The notes beneath the pieces were generated by a model that searched no databases, had not been told where the DNA came from, and saw nothing but the letters and a program-made list of their open reading frames with translations. A stretch of DNA of 12,704 bases from Flavobacteriales bacterium. Lineage in GTDB: Bacteria > Bacteroidota > Bacteroidia > Flavobacteriales > Flavobacteriaceae. How positions within the stretch are numbered: the stretch's first letter is position 1; every line of letters starts with the position of its first letter. Shown here piece by piece: positions 6,996 to 12,704 of this stretch. Where the stretch lies: positions 1-12,704 of the forward strand of contig JALVLX010000104.1 of the NCBI GenBank assembly GCA_027032855.1, read 5' to 3'. The translations under genes and the position numbers were made by a program.

Positions 6996-9323
6996 ATGAA
7001 GACGATTAATGTAATTAAACGTGATGGCACTTCAGCGCCTTTAGACCTGAAGATGATACATGATATGGTAGAATGGGCTTGTAGCGGCCACCAAAACGTA
7101 TCGGTTTCGGATATTGAAATTAATTCAAAGATCCAATTTTATGACGGTATTACGACTTCCGAAATTCAGAAGATTATGATTAAGTCGGCTGCCGATTTGA
7201 TTTCGGAAGAAAATCCCGATTATCAATATGTTGCCGCTCGTTTATTACTGAGTGATTTGTACAAAAAAGTCTTCAAACAAGACAAACCTATTCCTTTTGA
7301 GTATTTTGTGCGTAACAATGTGTATCGCAATGTTTACGATAAGTCAATTTTAGACGCATATTCTCAAAGTGAGTTGGTGTTCTTCGGAAAAAAACTCAAG
7401 CATGAACGTGATAATCTGTTTACTTATGCCGGTTTGCGTCAAATGGTAGATAAATATTTGTTGCAAGACCGCAATACTTTTGAACTGTATGAAACCCCGC
7501 AAGAAGCTTTTATGCTCATTGCCATGTTTATGTTTAAAAACTACAAAGGTCAAAAACGTAAAAAATATGTTTTAGACTTGTACGAAGCGGTTTCAACCTT
7601 TAAAATCAGCTTACCGACGCCCATTATGTCCGGTGTACGTACGCCTTTGCGTCAATTCAGCTCTTGCTGTTTGATTGATGTGGGTGATTCACTCGAATCT
7701 ATATTGCAATCCAATACTGCCACGGGTTATTATATTGCCAACAGAGCCGGTATAGGGCTAAACTTTGGTCGTGTACGCGGACTGGGTGCTAATATTCGCA
7801 ACGGAGAAGTTATCCACACCGGATTGGTGCCTTTCTTAAAAATGTACGAAGCTACAACCAAAGGTTTTACGCAAAATGCCATTCGCGGTGGTAGTTCTAC
7901 TTCAACCTTGCCGTTCTTCCACTGGGAAGCCGAAACTTTTATTCAACTAAAGAATAATAAAGGTAACGATGAAAACCGTGTAAGACGTATGGATTATTCG
8001 CTTGCCGTTAACAAATTGTTTAGAGAACGGGTCAGAAAAAATGAAGACATTACCTTGTTTTCGTCTGAAGAAGTACGCGATTTGTATGATGCATTCTACG
8101 GCAGTGACTATGAGAAGTTTAAGATGTTGTACGAAATGTATGAAGCCAATAAACGCATCAGAAAGAAAAAAATCAATGCGCGTCAATTTTACCTCGATTT
8201 GCTCAAGGAACGCTATGAAACAGGTAGAATTTATATCTTAAATGCCGACAGAGTTAACGAACACAGTTCGTTTAAAGACCATATTTATATGTCCAATCTC
8301 TGTCAAGAAATCACCTTGCCTACAGAACCGATTACCGATGTAAACAAAACCGATGGCGAAATTGCCATGTGTATTTTGAGTAACATCAATCTCGGAAAAA
8401 TTGAAAGCATAGATGAGCTGGATAAACTGACCGAACTTTTGGTGCGTTTCTTAGACGAATTAATTGATTATCAAGATTATCCGGTCATTGCAGCGGCAAA
8501 ATCAACCAAAGCACGACGTAGTTTGGGTATCGGCGTGTCTGATGTGTTCCACTTCTTGGCCAAAAACAATTTACGCTACGACTCTGAAGAAGGTAGGAAA
8601 ATCATGCACCGTTACATGGAACGTTTTCAATACGGCTTAATTAAAGCCTCCAATTTGCTTGCCAAAGAAAAAGGTGCTTGCGAATTGTTTAACCGTACCA
8701 AATATGCCGATGGCATCATGCCTATTGACACCTATGCCGAAGCGGTTGACGAAATAGTCGAAAACGATTTGGTAATGGATTGGGACGCCTTACGTGAAGA
8801 GGTTAAAAAATATGGTTTGCGTAACTCGGCATTGAGTGCCATTCCGCCGGCAGCCAGTAGTAGTGTTGTTTCCAATTCTACGCCCGGTGTTGACCCCGTA
8901 CGTAAGCTATTGATAGCCAAAATGAGCAAATACGGTGCGTTGAAACAATTGGTTCCCGGTTTTGGCAGGTATGAAGAAAACTACACATTAGCTTGGGACA
9001 TTGACAACGAAGAATACTTGAAGTTTATCGCTATTTTCCAAAAATTCATCGATCAAAGTATCAGTACTAACCAATATTATGATATCTCTAAATACAAAAA
9101 CAATAAAGTGCCGGTCAAAGATTTAATCCGTCACGACGGTATTGCCTACAAATACGGTTTAAAAACCTTGTATTACATGAATATCAATGACAATTCAGGA
9201 AAAGAATTGGCAAAAATTAAAACCACAAGCGAAGAGCAAGCCATGCCGGCATTTAATTTTGCCAAGCTGGAGTTAGACATCGATGACTACGACAGCTGTG
9301 AAGGTGGTGGTTGTTCGGTATAA
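6996..9323 (+). CDS. nrdA: Class Ia ribonucleoside-diphosphate reductase, alpha (large) subunit
   Basis: This 775-residue cytoplasmic enzyme reduces ribonucleoside diphosphates to deoxyribonucleotides with a radical-generating beta subunit; E. coli NrdA is 761 residues. The N-terminal ATP-cone starts at VIKRDG (6-11) and spans about residues 3-90, implying allosteric control by ATP/dATP. Active-site features are the SSCCLIDVGDSLESI segment (222-236) holding one redox Cys, the N-L-C-Q-E segment (434-438) with the thiyl-radical Cys436, the radical-transfer Tyr pair in TLYYMN (Tyr726/Tyr727), the phosphate-binding SALSAIPPAASSS segment (611-623), and the C-terminal shuttle cysteines in CEGGGC (768-773). 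All key residues are present. No nrdB is adjacent; the next gene is a small lipoprotein 17 bp downstream, and upstream is a divergent operon. Confidence 0.96.
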   Translation: MKTINVIKRDGTSAPLDLKMIHDMVEWACSGHQNVSVSDIEINSKIQFYDGITTSEIQKIMIKSAADLISEENPDYQYVAARLLLSDLYKKVFKQDKPIPFEYFVRNNVYRNVYDKSILDAYSQSELVFFGKKLKHERDNLFTYAGLRQMVDKYLLQDRNTFELYETPQEAFMLIAMFMFKNYKGQKRKKYVLDLYEAVSTFKISLPTPIMSGVRTPLRQFSSCCLIDVGDSLESILQSNTATGYYIANRAGIGLNFGRVRGLGANIRNGEVIHTGLVPFLKMYEATTKGFTQNAIRGGSSTSTLPFFHWEAETFIQLKNNKGNDENRVRRMDYSLAVNKLFRERVRKNEDITLFSSEEVRDLYDAFYGSDYEKFKMLYEMYEANKRIRKKKINARQFYLDLLKERYETGRIYILNADRVNEHSSFKDHIYMSNLCQEITLPTEPITDVNKTDGEIAMCILSNINLGKIESIDELDKLTELLVRFLDELIDYQDYPVIAAAKSTKARRSLGIGVSDVFHFLAKNNLRYDSEEGRKIMHRYMERFQYGLIKASNLLAKEKGACELFNRTKYADGIMPIDTYAEAVDEIVENDLVMDWDALREEVKKYGLRNSALSAIPPAASSSVVSNSTPGVDPVRKLLIAKMSKYGALKQLVPGFGRYEENYTLAWDIDNEEYLKFIAIFQKFIDQSISTNQYYDISKYKNNKVPVKDLIRHDGIAYKYGLKTLYYMNINDNSGKELAKIKTTSEEQAMPAFNFAKLELDIDDYDSCEGGGCSV

Positions 9324-9340
9324 ATAAAACATTTTTAAAC

Positions 9341-9796
9341 ATGAAAAAATTGAAAATGCTAACAATCGTATTATTACTTTTGTTAGCATTTTTCTTATCC
9401 TGTCAAAGCCAAAATGTTGATTATAGCCAATCGATAGCCGGTGAATATGTGGCTGTTAAGCCAAAAAGAAGACTGATTGGATTTAATAGAAACTATTATG
9501 TTTTAAATACAATTTTAAATATACAAAAGGATAAAACTTTTGAAATTCAAACTTGTTCCTATAAGGCAACAGGCAAGTGGTTTATATCAAAGGACACTTT
9601 TCACTATAAATATGACACTTTGATATGGTTGATAGATAGTTTGAATGACAGTAAAAACTATGCGTCTAGAAAAAACAATTTGATAAAATACAACAGATAT
9701 TTTATCATAAAAAATAATGTGTTGTATCATAAAATTAAAGAAGGAAAGAAAAAAGTGATAAAGATGTTGGTAAAAAAGAAGCAATCTAAAAATTAA
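9341..9796 (+). CDS. Small hypothetical lipoprotein
   Basis: This 151-residue protein has a type II signal peptide: MKKLK, a Leu-rich hydrophobic core at residues 6-19, and a lipobox FLSC with the lipidated Cys at 21. It should be anchored in the outer or inner membrane, facing the periplasm. The residues after Cys (QSQNVD) do not match a clear surface-export signal. The mature part has the alternating pattern IAGEY, LNIQKDKTF, TGKWFISKDTF, reminiscent of small lipocalin-like or NlpE-like beta-barrels; this is a weak resemblance. The C-terminus is strongly Lys-rich. The ATG at 9341 is chosen over an in-frame TTG at 9311, which would overlap nrdA and put extra residues before the signal peptide. 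It lies 17 bp after nrdA and probably rides on the same transcript. It is visibly more AT-rich than nrdA. Function unknown. Confidence 0.7.
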   Translation: MKKLKMLTIVLLLLLAFFLSCQSQNVDYSQSIAGEYVAVKPKRRLIGFNRNYYVLNTILNIQKDKTFEIQTCSYKATGKWFISKDTFHYKYDTLIWLIDSLNDSKNYASRKNNLIKYNRYFIIKNNVLYHKIKEGKKKVIKMLVKKKQSKN

Positions 9797-9830
9797 AATG
9801 CCACCGGAGAGGTGGCATTTTAATTTTTTA
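9791..9830. terminator. Perfect bidirectional terminator between lipoprotein gene and rpmA
   Basis: The arm AATTAAAATGCCACC (9791-9805) pairs perfectly with GGTGGCATTTTAATT (9811-9825) over 15 bp with a GGAGA loop. T-runs follow on both strands (TTTTTTA on plus; AATTTTTAG on minus). It separates the convergent nrdA-lipoprotein and rplU-rpmA units. The TAA stop of the lipoprotein gene (9794-9796) lies inside the left arm. Confidence 0.93.
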
Positions 9831-9845
9831 CAAAAGCGAGAATTC

Positions 9846-10106
9846 TTAAGCTTCAACCGGAATGATTGAGATATAAGATTTACCACCTTTTTTCTTTTCA
9901 AATTTCACGATACCGTCAATTGCAGCGTGAATGGTATGATCTTTTCCCATGAAAGTATTTTTTCCGGGATGATGTTTTGTACCTCTTTGTCTAACGATGA
10001 TGTTGCCCGCGATGGCAGCTTGACCACCGAAGATTTTAACACCGAGTCGTTTACTTTCTGATTCTCTACCGTTCTTGGAACTACCTACACCTTTCTTATG
10101 AGCCAT
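9846..10106 (-). CDS. rpmA: 50S ribosomal protein L27
   Basis: This 86-residue protein has the standard bacterial length. It begins MAHKKGVGSSKNGRES with the conserved basic N-terminus that reaches the peptidyl transferase centre, followed by GVKIFGGQ and the GNIIVRQRGTK...HPG...GKDHT core. The mature sequence starts directly at MAHKKG, so there is no cleaved N-terminal extension of the Firmicutes type. It follows rplU by 40 bp in the usual rplU-rpmA order and is transcribed toward the bidirectional terminator at 9791-9825. Confidence 0.97.
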   Translation of the reverse strand: MAHKKGVGSSKNGRESESKRLGVKIFGGQAAIAGNIIVRQRGTKHHPGKNTFMGKDHTIHAAIDGIVKFEKKKGGKSYISIIPVEA

Positions 10107-10128
10107 AATATTAAATTTTTAGTGTTTA

Positions 10129-10136
10129 CAAAATTA
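10129..10136 (-). promoter_or_regulatory. Possible -7 box for separate rpmA transcription
   Basis: The minus strand reads TAATTTTG, an exact TAnnTTTG match, in the 40-bp rplU-rpmA spacer, 22 nt upstream of the rpmA start codon. No -33 TTG is visible and the spacer is nearly all A/T, so read-through from rplU remains the default. Confidence 0.3.
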
Positions 10137-10146
10137 ATAAAAAAAA

Positions 10147-10923
10147 TTAAGAACGTCCTCCGTCGAGTTCGTCTTGCCAATTTTTCAATTCATCCCACTT
10201 GCCTTCAGCAGCCATTTCAGCTTGTTTGGGCCAAGTAGTGGGGTCATGCATTGCATAACGCTTGCCACCTTTTTCTAAAAGGATTTCGCGTATTTTTTCA
10301 GGATCGGCTTTTGCCAATTTAGCAAAAGTTTCATAACCGGCTTCTGATAAGATAGAAGCAATTTTTGGTCCGATACCTTCAATTTTTTTCAAATCATCAG
10401 CTTTTGTAGCTTTTTTAGTGCTTGCTTTTTTAGTTACCGGTTTTTTAGCTTCTTTCTTTTCTTCTTTGACTTCAGCTATTTTTGCCGGTTCTGCAGTTTT
10501 TTCTTCTTTAGTTTTTGCTTTTTTGACGGGTGCTTTTTTGGCAGGTGCTTTTTTGACGGGTGCTTTTTTGGGTTCAGCTTTTTTAGCTTCTTTTTTGTCA
10601 GATTTAAAACCTGAAGCTACAACACTTTCAACTACAATTTCAGTCAAATATTGACGGTGTCCGTTTTTCTTTTTGTAGCCTTTACGACGTTTTTTCTTAA
10701 ATACGATAACTTTATCGCCTTTTAAATGACGAAGGATTTTGGCAGTTACAGCCGCTCCTTCAATAACCGGGGCGCCAATGGTTACTTGTCCGTCGTTGTC
10801 GAGCAATAAAACATTGTCAAAATTGACAACATCGCCTTCAGCTCCTTGCAAACGATGTACAAAAACCTTTTGGTCTTTTTGCACTTTGAATTGCTGCCCT
10901 GCTATCTCTACAATTGCATACAT
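10147..10923 (-). CDS. rplU: 50S ribosomal protein L21 with Lys/Ala-rich linker and C-terminal HhH domain
   Basis: This 258-residue protein is about 2.5 times the length of ordinary L21 (about 103). Residues 1-105 are a complete L21 (MYAIVEIAGQQFKV at the start; KKKRRKGYKKKNGHRQ at about 76-91). Residues 106-175 are a Lys/Ala/Pro-rich linker with KKAP(V/A) repeats. Residues 176-258 are a helix-hairpin-helix domain with IEGIGPKIA (181-189) and a conserved-looking tail (TWPKQAEMAAEGKWDEL). Similar L21 fusions are known in Bacteroidota; the HhH could bind rRNA or DNA, but its role is not known to me. The ATG at 10923 is used because the upstream in-frame TTG at 10956 falls in the -7 box and the L21 family starts at MYAI. 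rpmA follows by 40 bp. Confidence 0.93.
   Translation of the reverse strand: MYAIVEIAGQQFKVQKDQKVFVHRLQGAEGDVVNFDNVLLLDNDGQVTIGAPVIEGAAVTAKILRHLKGDKVIVFKKKRRKGYKKKNGHRQYLTEIVVESVVASGFKSDKKEAKKAEPKKAPVKKAPAKKAPVKKAKTKEEKTAEPAKIAEVKEEKKEAKKPVTKKASTKKATKADDLKKIEGIGPKIASILSEAGYETFAKLAKADPEKIREILLEKGGKRYAMHDPTTWPKQAEMAAEGKWDELKNWQDELDGGRS
10519..10584 (-). repeat. 15-bp tandem repeat coding KKAP(V/A) units in the L21 linker
   Basis: T6 runs on the plus strand occur at 10519, 10534, 10549, 10564 and 10579, exactly 15 bp apart, separated by GACGGGTGC, GGCAGGTGC, GACGGGTGC and GGGTTCAGC. The period keeps the reading frame and encodes KKAP(V/A)-like units, so copy number could change without a frameshift. 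Confidence 0.8.
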
Positions 10924-10953
10924 AATTCTATTATTTTTAGTTTTTTGAGTTTG

Positions 10954-10961
10954 CAAATATA
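10954..10961 (-). promoter_or_regulatory. -7 box of the rplU-rpmA promoter
   Basis: The minus strand reads TATATTTG, an exact TAnnTTTG match, starting 9 bp after the rlmB stop. It predicts a leader of about 25 nt before the ATG at 10923. This gives the ribosomal genes their own promoter even though rlmB lies upstream on the same strand. The -33 region would overlap the small palindrome at 10978-10992. Confidence 0.6.
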
Positions 10962-10969
10962 CAAATTTT

Positions 10970-11701
10970 TTATTTATTCAGACGCTGTCTGACAATTTCA
11001 TACAAAATAATACCGCAAGCGACTGATACGTTGAGTGAATCTATCTTATCTGACATAGGTAATTTGATTTTGCCGGTGCTTAAGTTCAGTAAACTTTTAT
11101 TGATGCCCTTACCTTCACTACCCATAATAATGGCAACATCAGTTTGTAAATTTGTTTCATATATCAAAGTATCTGATTTTTCAGTAGCAGCGTAAATGTT
11201 GATATCATAAGCTTGTAGCAAAAACACGGCGTCTTTGAGGTGTTTTACTTTGATTAAAGGAATGTTAAAAATACCACCTGCAGAAGTTTTGACTGTATCT
11301 TCGTTAACGGGAGCACTGTTGTTTTCAGGAAAAATAATACCGTCTGCTTCTACAGCAACAGCGGTTCTAATGATAGCGCCGAAATTTCTGGGGTCGGTAA
11401 TGCCGTCAAGAATAATAAATGTACGTGGTTTGTTTGCAGGTTTTTCCAGAATTTCTTCCAACAATGCAAATTTGACCGGCGCTGTAAACGCTACAACTCC
11501 TTGATGATTTTCGCGGGTCAGTTTGTTGAGTTTTTCAACAGGAACATTTTTGTAATTGATATTATGTTCTTTTAAAAGTGCCAGCAGGTTTTGCGATGCT
11601 TGACCTTTTAAATTTTTTTGTACAAATATTTTGTCTATCTGTTTCCCCGATTTAATGGCTTCCATAACCGGATGCAGTCCGTAAATGATATTATTTTTCA
11701 T
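10970..11701 (-). CDS. rlmB: 23S rRNA 2'-O-methyltransferase, RlmB/TrmH (SpoU) family
   Basis: This 243-residue protein matches the family length of about 245. The N-terminal substrate-binding domain begins IIYGLHPVMEAI (5-16) and ends around residue 75 (ENHQGVVAFTAP, 64-75). The C-terminal SPOUT knot domain carries all three motifs: LDGITDPRNFGAIIRTA (98-114), IIMGSEGKGI (191-200) and LPMSDKIDSLNVSVACGIILYE (from 214). E. coli RlmB makes Gm2251 in the 23S rRNA; family paralogues modify other rRNA or tRNA ribose sites, so the exact target is inferred. The gene precedes rplU-rpmA on the same strand, with 46 bp between its stop and the rplU start. A TACCTTTG box ends only 4 nt before the ATG, suggesting a very short leader or a leaderless mRNA. 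Confidence 0.92.
   Translation of the reverse strand: MKNNIIYGLHPVMEAIKSGKQIDKIFVQKNLKGQASQNLLALLKEHNINYKNVPVEKLNKLTRENHQGVVAFTAPVKFALLEEILEKPANKPRTFIILDGITDPRNFGAIIRTAVAVEADGIIFPENNSAPVNEDTVKTSAGGIFNIPLIKVKHLKDAVFLLQAYDINIYAATEKSDTLIYETNLQTDVAIIMGSEGKGINKSLLNLSTGKIKLPMSDKIDSLNVSVACGIILYEIVRQRLNK
10978..10992 (-). promoter_or_regulatory. Perfect 6-bp-arm palindrome at the rlmB end/rplU -33 region
   Basis: TCAGAC (10978-10983) and GTCTGA (10987-10992) flank GCT. It encodes the last residues of RlmB and sits about where the -33 contact of the rplU promoter should be. On the minus strand no T-run follows, so it is a poor terminator; an operator or attenuating hairpin is possible but unproven. 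Confidence 0.25.
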
Positions 11702-11705
11702 GCCT

Positions 11706-11713
11706 CAAAGGTA
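11706..11713 (-). promoter_or_regulatory. -7 box of the rlmB promoter
   Basis: The minus strand reads TACCTTTG, an exact TAnnTTTG match, and only AGGC separates it from the ATG at 11701. Initiation at the usual distance would fall on or next to the start codon. The -33 area is taken up by AACTTT(C/T)AAC repeats and lacks a TTG. Confidence 0.5.
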
Positions 11714-11721
11714 GGTTATTT

Positions 11722-11753
11722 AGTTAAAAGTTGAAAGTTAAAAGTTGAAAGTT
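11722..11753. repeat. AGTT(A/G)AAAGTT short tandem repeats upstream of rlmB
   Basis: Four AGTT(A/G)AAAGTT-type words run back to back (AGTTAAAAGTTGAAAGTT, then AAAAGTTGAAAGTT). They belong to the same word family as the repeats at 2646-2700, and both arrays end shortly upstream of a TAnnTTTG box. Confidence 0.6.
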
Positions 11754-11755
11754 TG

Positions 11756-11854
11756 TAGAGACGAATTACATTCGTCTTATAGTATCAAGTAACAAGTTAA
11801 TTGAAAATTGAAAATGGATAATTGATTATATAGAGACGTTGCACCGCAACGTTT
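11756..11854. repeat. Two related TAGAGACG palindromes
   Basis: The first palindrome is AGACGAAT-TAC-ATTCGTCT (11759-11777, 8-bp arms) and the second ACGTTGC-ACC-GCAACGT (11836-11852, 7-bp arms, extendable with a G:T pair). Both follow TAGAGACG (11756-11763 and 11831-11838). They look like members of the GTAGAGACG...CGTCTCTAC class of small dispersed palindromes seen in Bacteroidota and Cyanobacteria (recalled). Between and after them are ATTGAAAATTGAAAATGGATAA-like and TCTGAAATC/CGAAAATC-like low-complexity words. No gene is visible in 11702-11931. Confidence 0.6.
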
Positions 11855-11931
11855 GAAAAATCTGAAATCGAAAATCGCAAACCGAAAATCTGAAATCAAA
11901 AATAAATATAAATCATCATTTCCTCAATACA

Positions 11932-12704
11932 TCAAATGACAATTCTATGCAATCTTTTGGTCAAGCGGGTAATGATTTCATAAGGAATTGTGTCAAGTTG
12001 TTGTGCTACATCATAAATACTTTGATCGTTGTCAAAAATGATGACTTCGTCACCTTGTTTACAAGGTGTACCGGTGAGGTCAATGCTAATGGTGTCCATG
12101 CTGATGGTACCGGCAATAGGTATTTTGTATCCGTTACATTTGACGTAAAAATTGCCGTTGCCAAGTCGCCGGTCTATTCCGTCGGCGTAACCAATAGGCA
12201 ACAAACCTATACGTTTATTATCTGTAACTTTGGAACGTCGGTTGTATCCGACGGTGTCACCTGCTTTTAATTCTTTTGTTTGACTGATTTTGGTTTTGAC
12301 TCGAGCAATGGGTTGCAAATAGGCTTCTTGTCCGGCAACCATATTAAATCCGAACAGTCCCAATCCGGGACGTACCATTTCGTATTGCGCTTGGGGGAAA
12401 CGAAAGATGCCGGCAGTATTGAGTAAATGTCTAAAAAATGTATTGTTCAGACTGTTACTCATTTGTTTTGTCATAGACTCAAATGTTTGTATTTGAGATA
12501 ATGTAAAGGCATCTTCTTCAGGGTCTTCGGCTGCAGCTAAATGCGAAAAAACACTTTTTACGGATACATTATTGTTTTGTCTTAATATTTGAAGGAGTTT
12601 GTCTAATTCTTTCGGCATAATACCTGCTCGATGCATACCGGTGTCCAGCTTGATATGAACCGGAAATCCTGTAATGTTTTGAGTTGATAAATATTTGGTC
12701 AAAG
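11932..12704 (-). CDS. alr: Alanine racemase, C-terminal part (N-terminus beyond window)
   Basis: The frame is open through the window edge; 257 codons are at least partly visible, of about 360 expected for a lone Alr. The PLP-dependent enzyme interconverts L- and D-alanine for peptidoglycan. Visible motifs (fragment numbering) are KLDTGMHRAG (18-27), HLLNTAG (92-98), VRPGLGLFG (110-118) ending the TIM barrel, VGYNRR (151-156) with the catalytic Tyr153 of the C-terminal beta domain, GYADG (171-175), IAGTISMD (196-203) and PYEI (240-243). The PLP lysine lies in the missing N-terminus. A TTG at 12702 is internal, not a start. In many Bacteroidota Alr is the C-terminal half of a MurF-Alr fusion; this fragment cannot distinguish the two. 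It lies 230 bp upstream of rlmB, same strand. Confidence 0.93.
   Translation of the reverse strand, partial: LTKYLSTQNITGFPVHIKLDTGMHRAGIMPKELDKLLQILRQNNNVSVKSVFSHLAAAEDPEEDAFTLSQIQTFESMTKQMSNSLNNTFFRHLLNTAGIFRFPQAQYEMVRPGLGLFGFNMVAGQEAYLQPIARVKTKISQTKELKAGDTVGYNRRSKVTDNKRIGLLPIGYADGIDRRLGNGNFYVKCNGYKIPIAGTISMDTISIDLTGTPCKQGDEVIIFDNDQSIYDVAQQLDTIPYEIITRLTKRLHRIVI

Noticed and set aside
9587..9901. Minus-strand open frame of 104 codons across the terminator
   Set aside because: It spans the bidirectional terminator and overlaps both the lipoprotein gene and rpmA; its translation is low-complexity Phe/Ile-rich.
10418..10948. Plus-strand open frames opposite rplU
   Set aside because: Their Ala/Phe/Leu-rich translations are the antisense of the Lys/Ala repeat linker and L21 core; no independent evidence.
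10924..10953. Autogenous ribosomal-protein leader for L21
   Set aside because: The predicted leader is only about 25-30 nt and contains no hairpin, too short for the known L20/L21 leader structures.
11722..11931. Repeats as a possible CRISPR array
   Set aside because: Repeat words are 9-12 bp, contiguous or irregularly spaced, with no constant 24-40 bp repeat, no uniform spacers and no cas genes.
1..12704. A mobile island, defence system or prophage
   Set aside because: No integrase, transposase, phage or nuclease/toxin gene is present; nearly every gene is housekeeping or a conserved envelope function.

Overview
The window looks like ordinary chromosome from a Bacteroidota member, probably a Flavobacteriia-like lineage. 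The evidence is AT-rich DNA with very AT-rich spacers, -7 boxes of the Bacteroidota form TAnnTTTG upstream of most transcription units, no convincing Shine-Dalgarno sequences, an L21 with a long Lys/Ala-rich tail ending in a helix-hairpin-helix domain, and short AAAGTTGAAAGTT and TAGAGACG-type spacer repeats that I recall as common in this phylum. The rank below phylum is inference. I see no rRNA, tRNA, CRISPR array, insertion sequence or prophage gene.

Layout. Positions 1-2601 (minus) hold two tightly linked genes: a conserved protein of about 560 residues with a C-terminal half resembling the nucleoside phosphorylase fold, then a Wzz/polysaccharide co-polymerase-like membrane protein cut by the window edge. 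Positions 2602-2868 are a repeat-bearing spacer. Positions 2869-6504 (minus) are a compact three-gene operon: an RND/MMPL exporter, a HupE/UreJ-type membrane protein and a TrmN6-type tRNA methyltransferase, joined by an 11-bp overlap and a 2-bp gap. Positions 6505-6995 form a divergent, extremely AT-rich regulatory region with promoters on both strands and an 18+18 bp imperfect dyad just upstream of the rightward promoter. Positions 6996-9796 (plus) carry class Ia ribonucleotide reductase large subunit NrdA and a small orphan lipoprotein, closed by a perfect 15-bp bidirectional terminator. Positions 9846-11701 (minus) carry rpmA (L27), rplU (L21 with HhH extension) and an RlmB-type 23S rRNA methyltransferase. 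Positions 11702-11931 hold repeats and two related small palindromes. Positions 11932-12704 (minus) are the C-terminal part of alanine racemase, perhaps of a MurF-Alr fusion.

Together these are mainly housekeeping functions: dNTP synthesis, ribosome proteins and rRNA/tRNA modification, D-alanine supply for peptidoglycan, and envelope transport. No clear defence, mobile or biosynthetic system is present. The least explained items are the phosphorylase-like conserved protein coupled to the Wzz-like protein, the exporter/HupE/TrmN6 operon, and the dyad upstream of nrdA.
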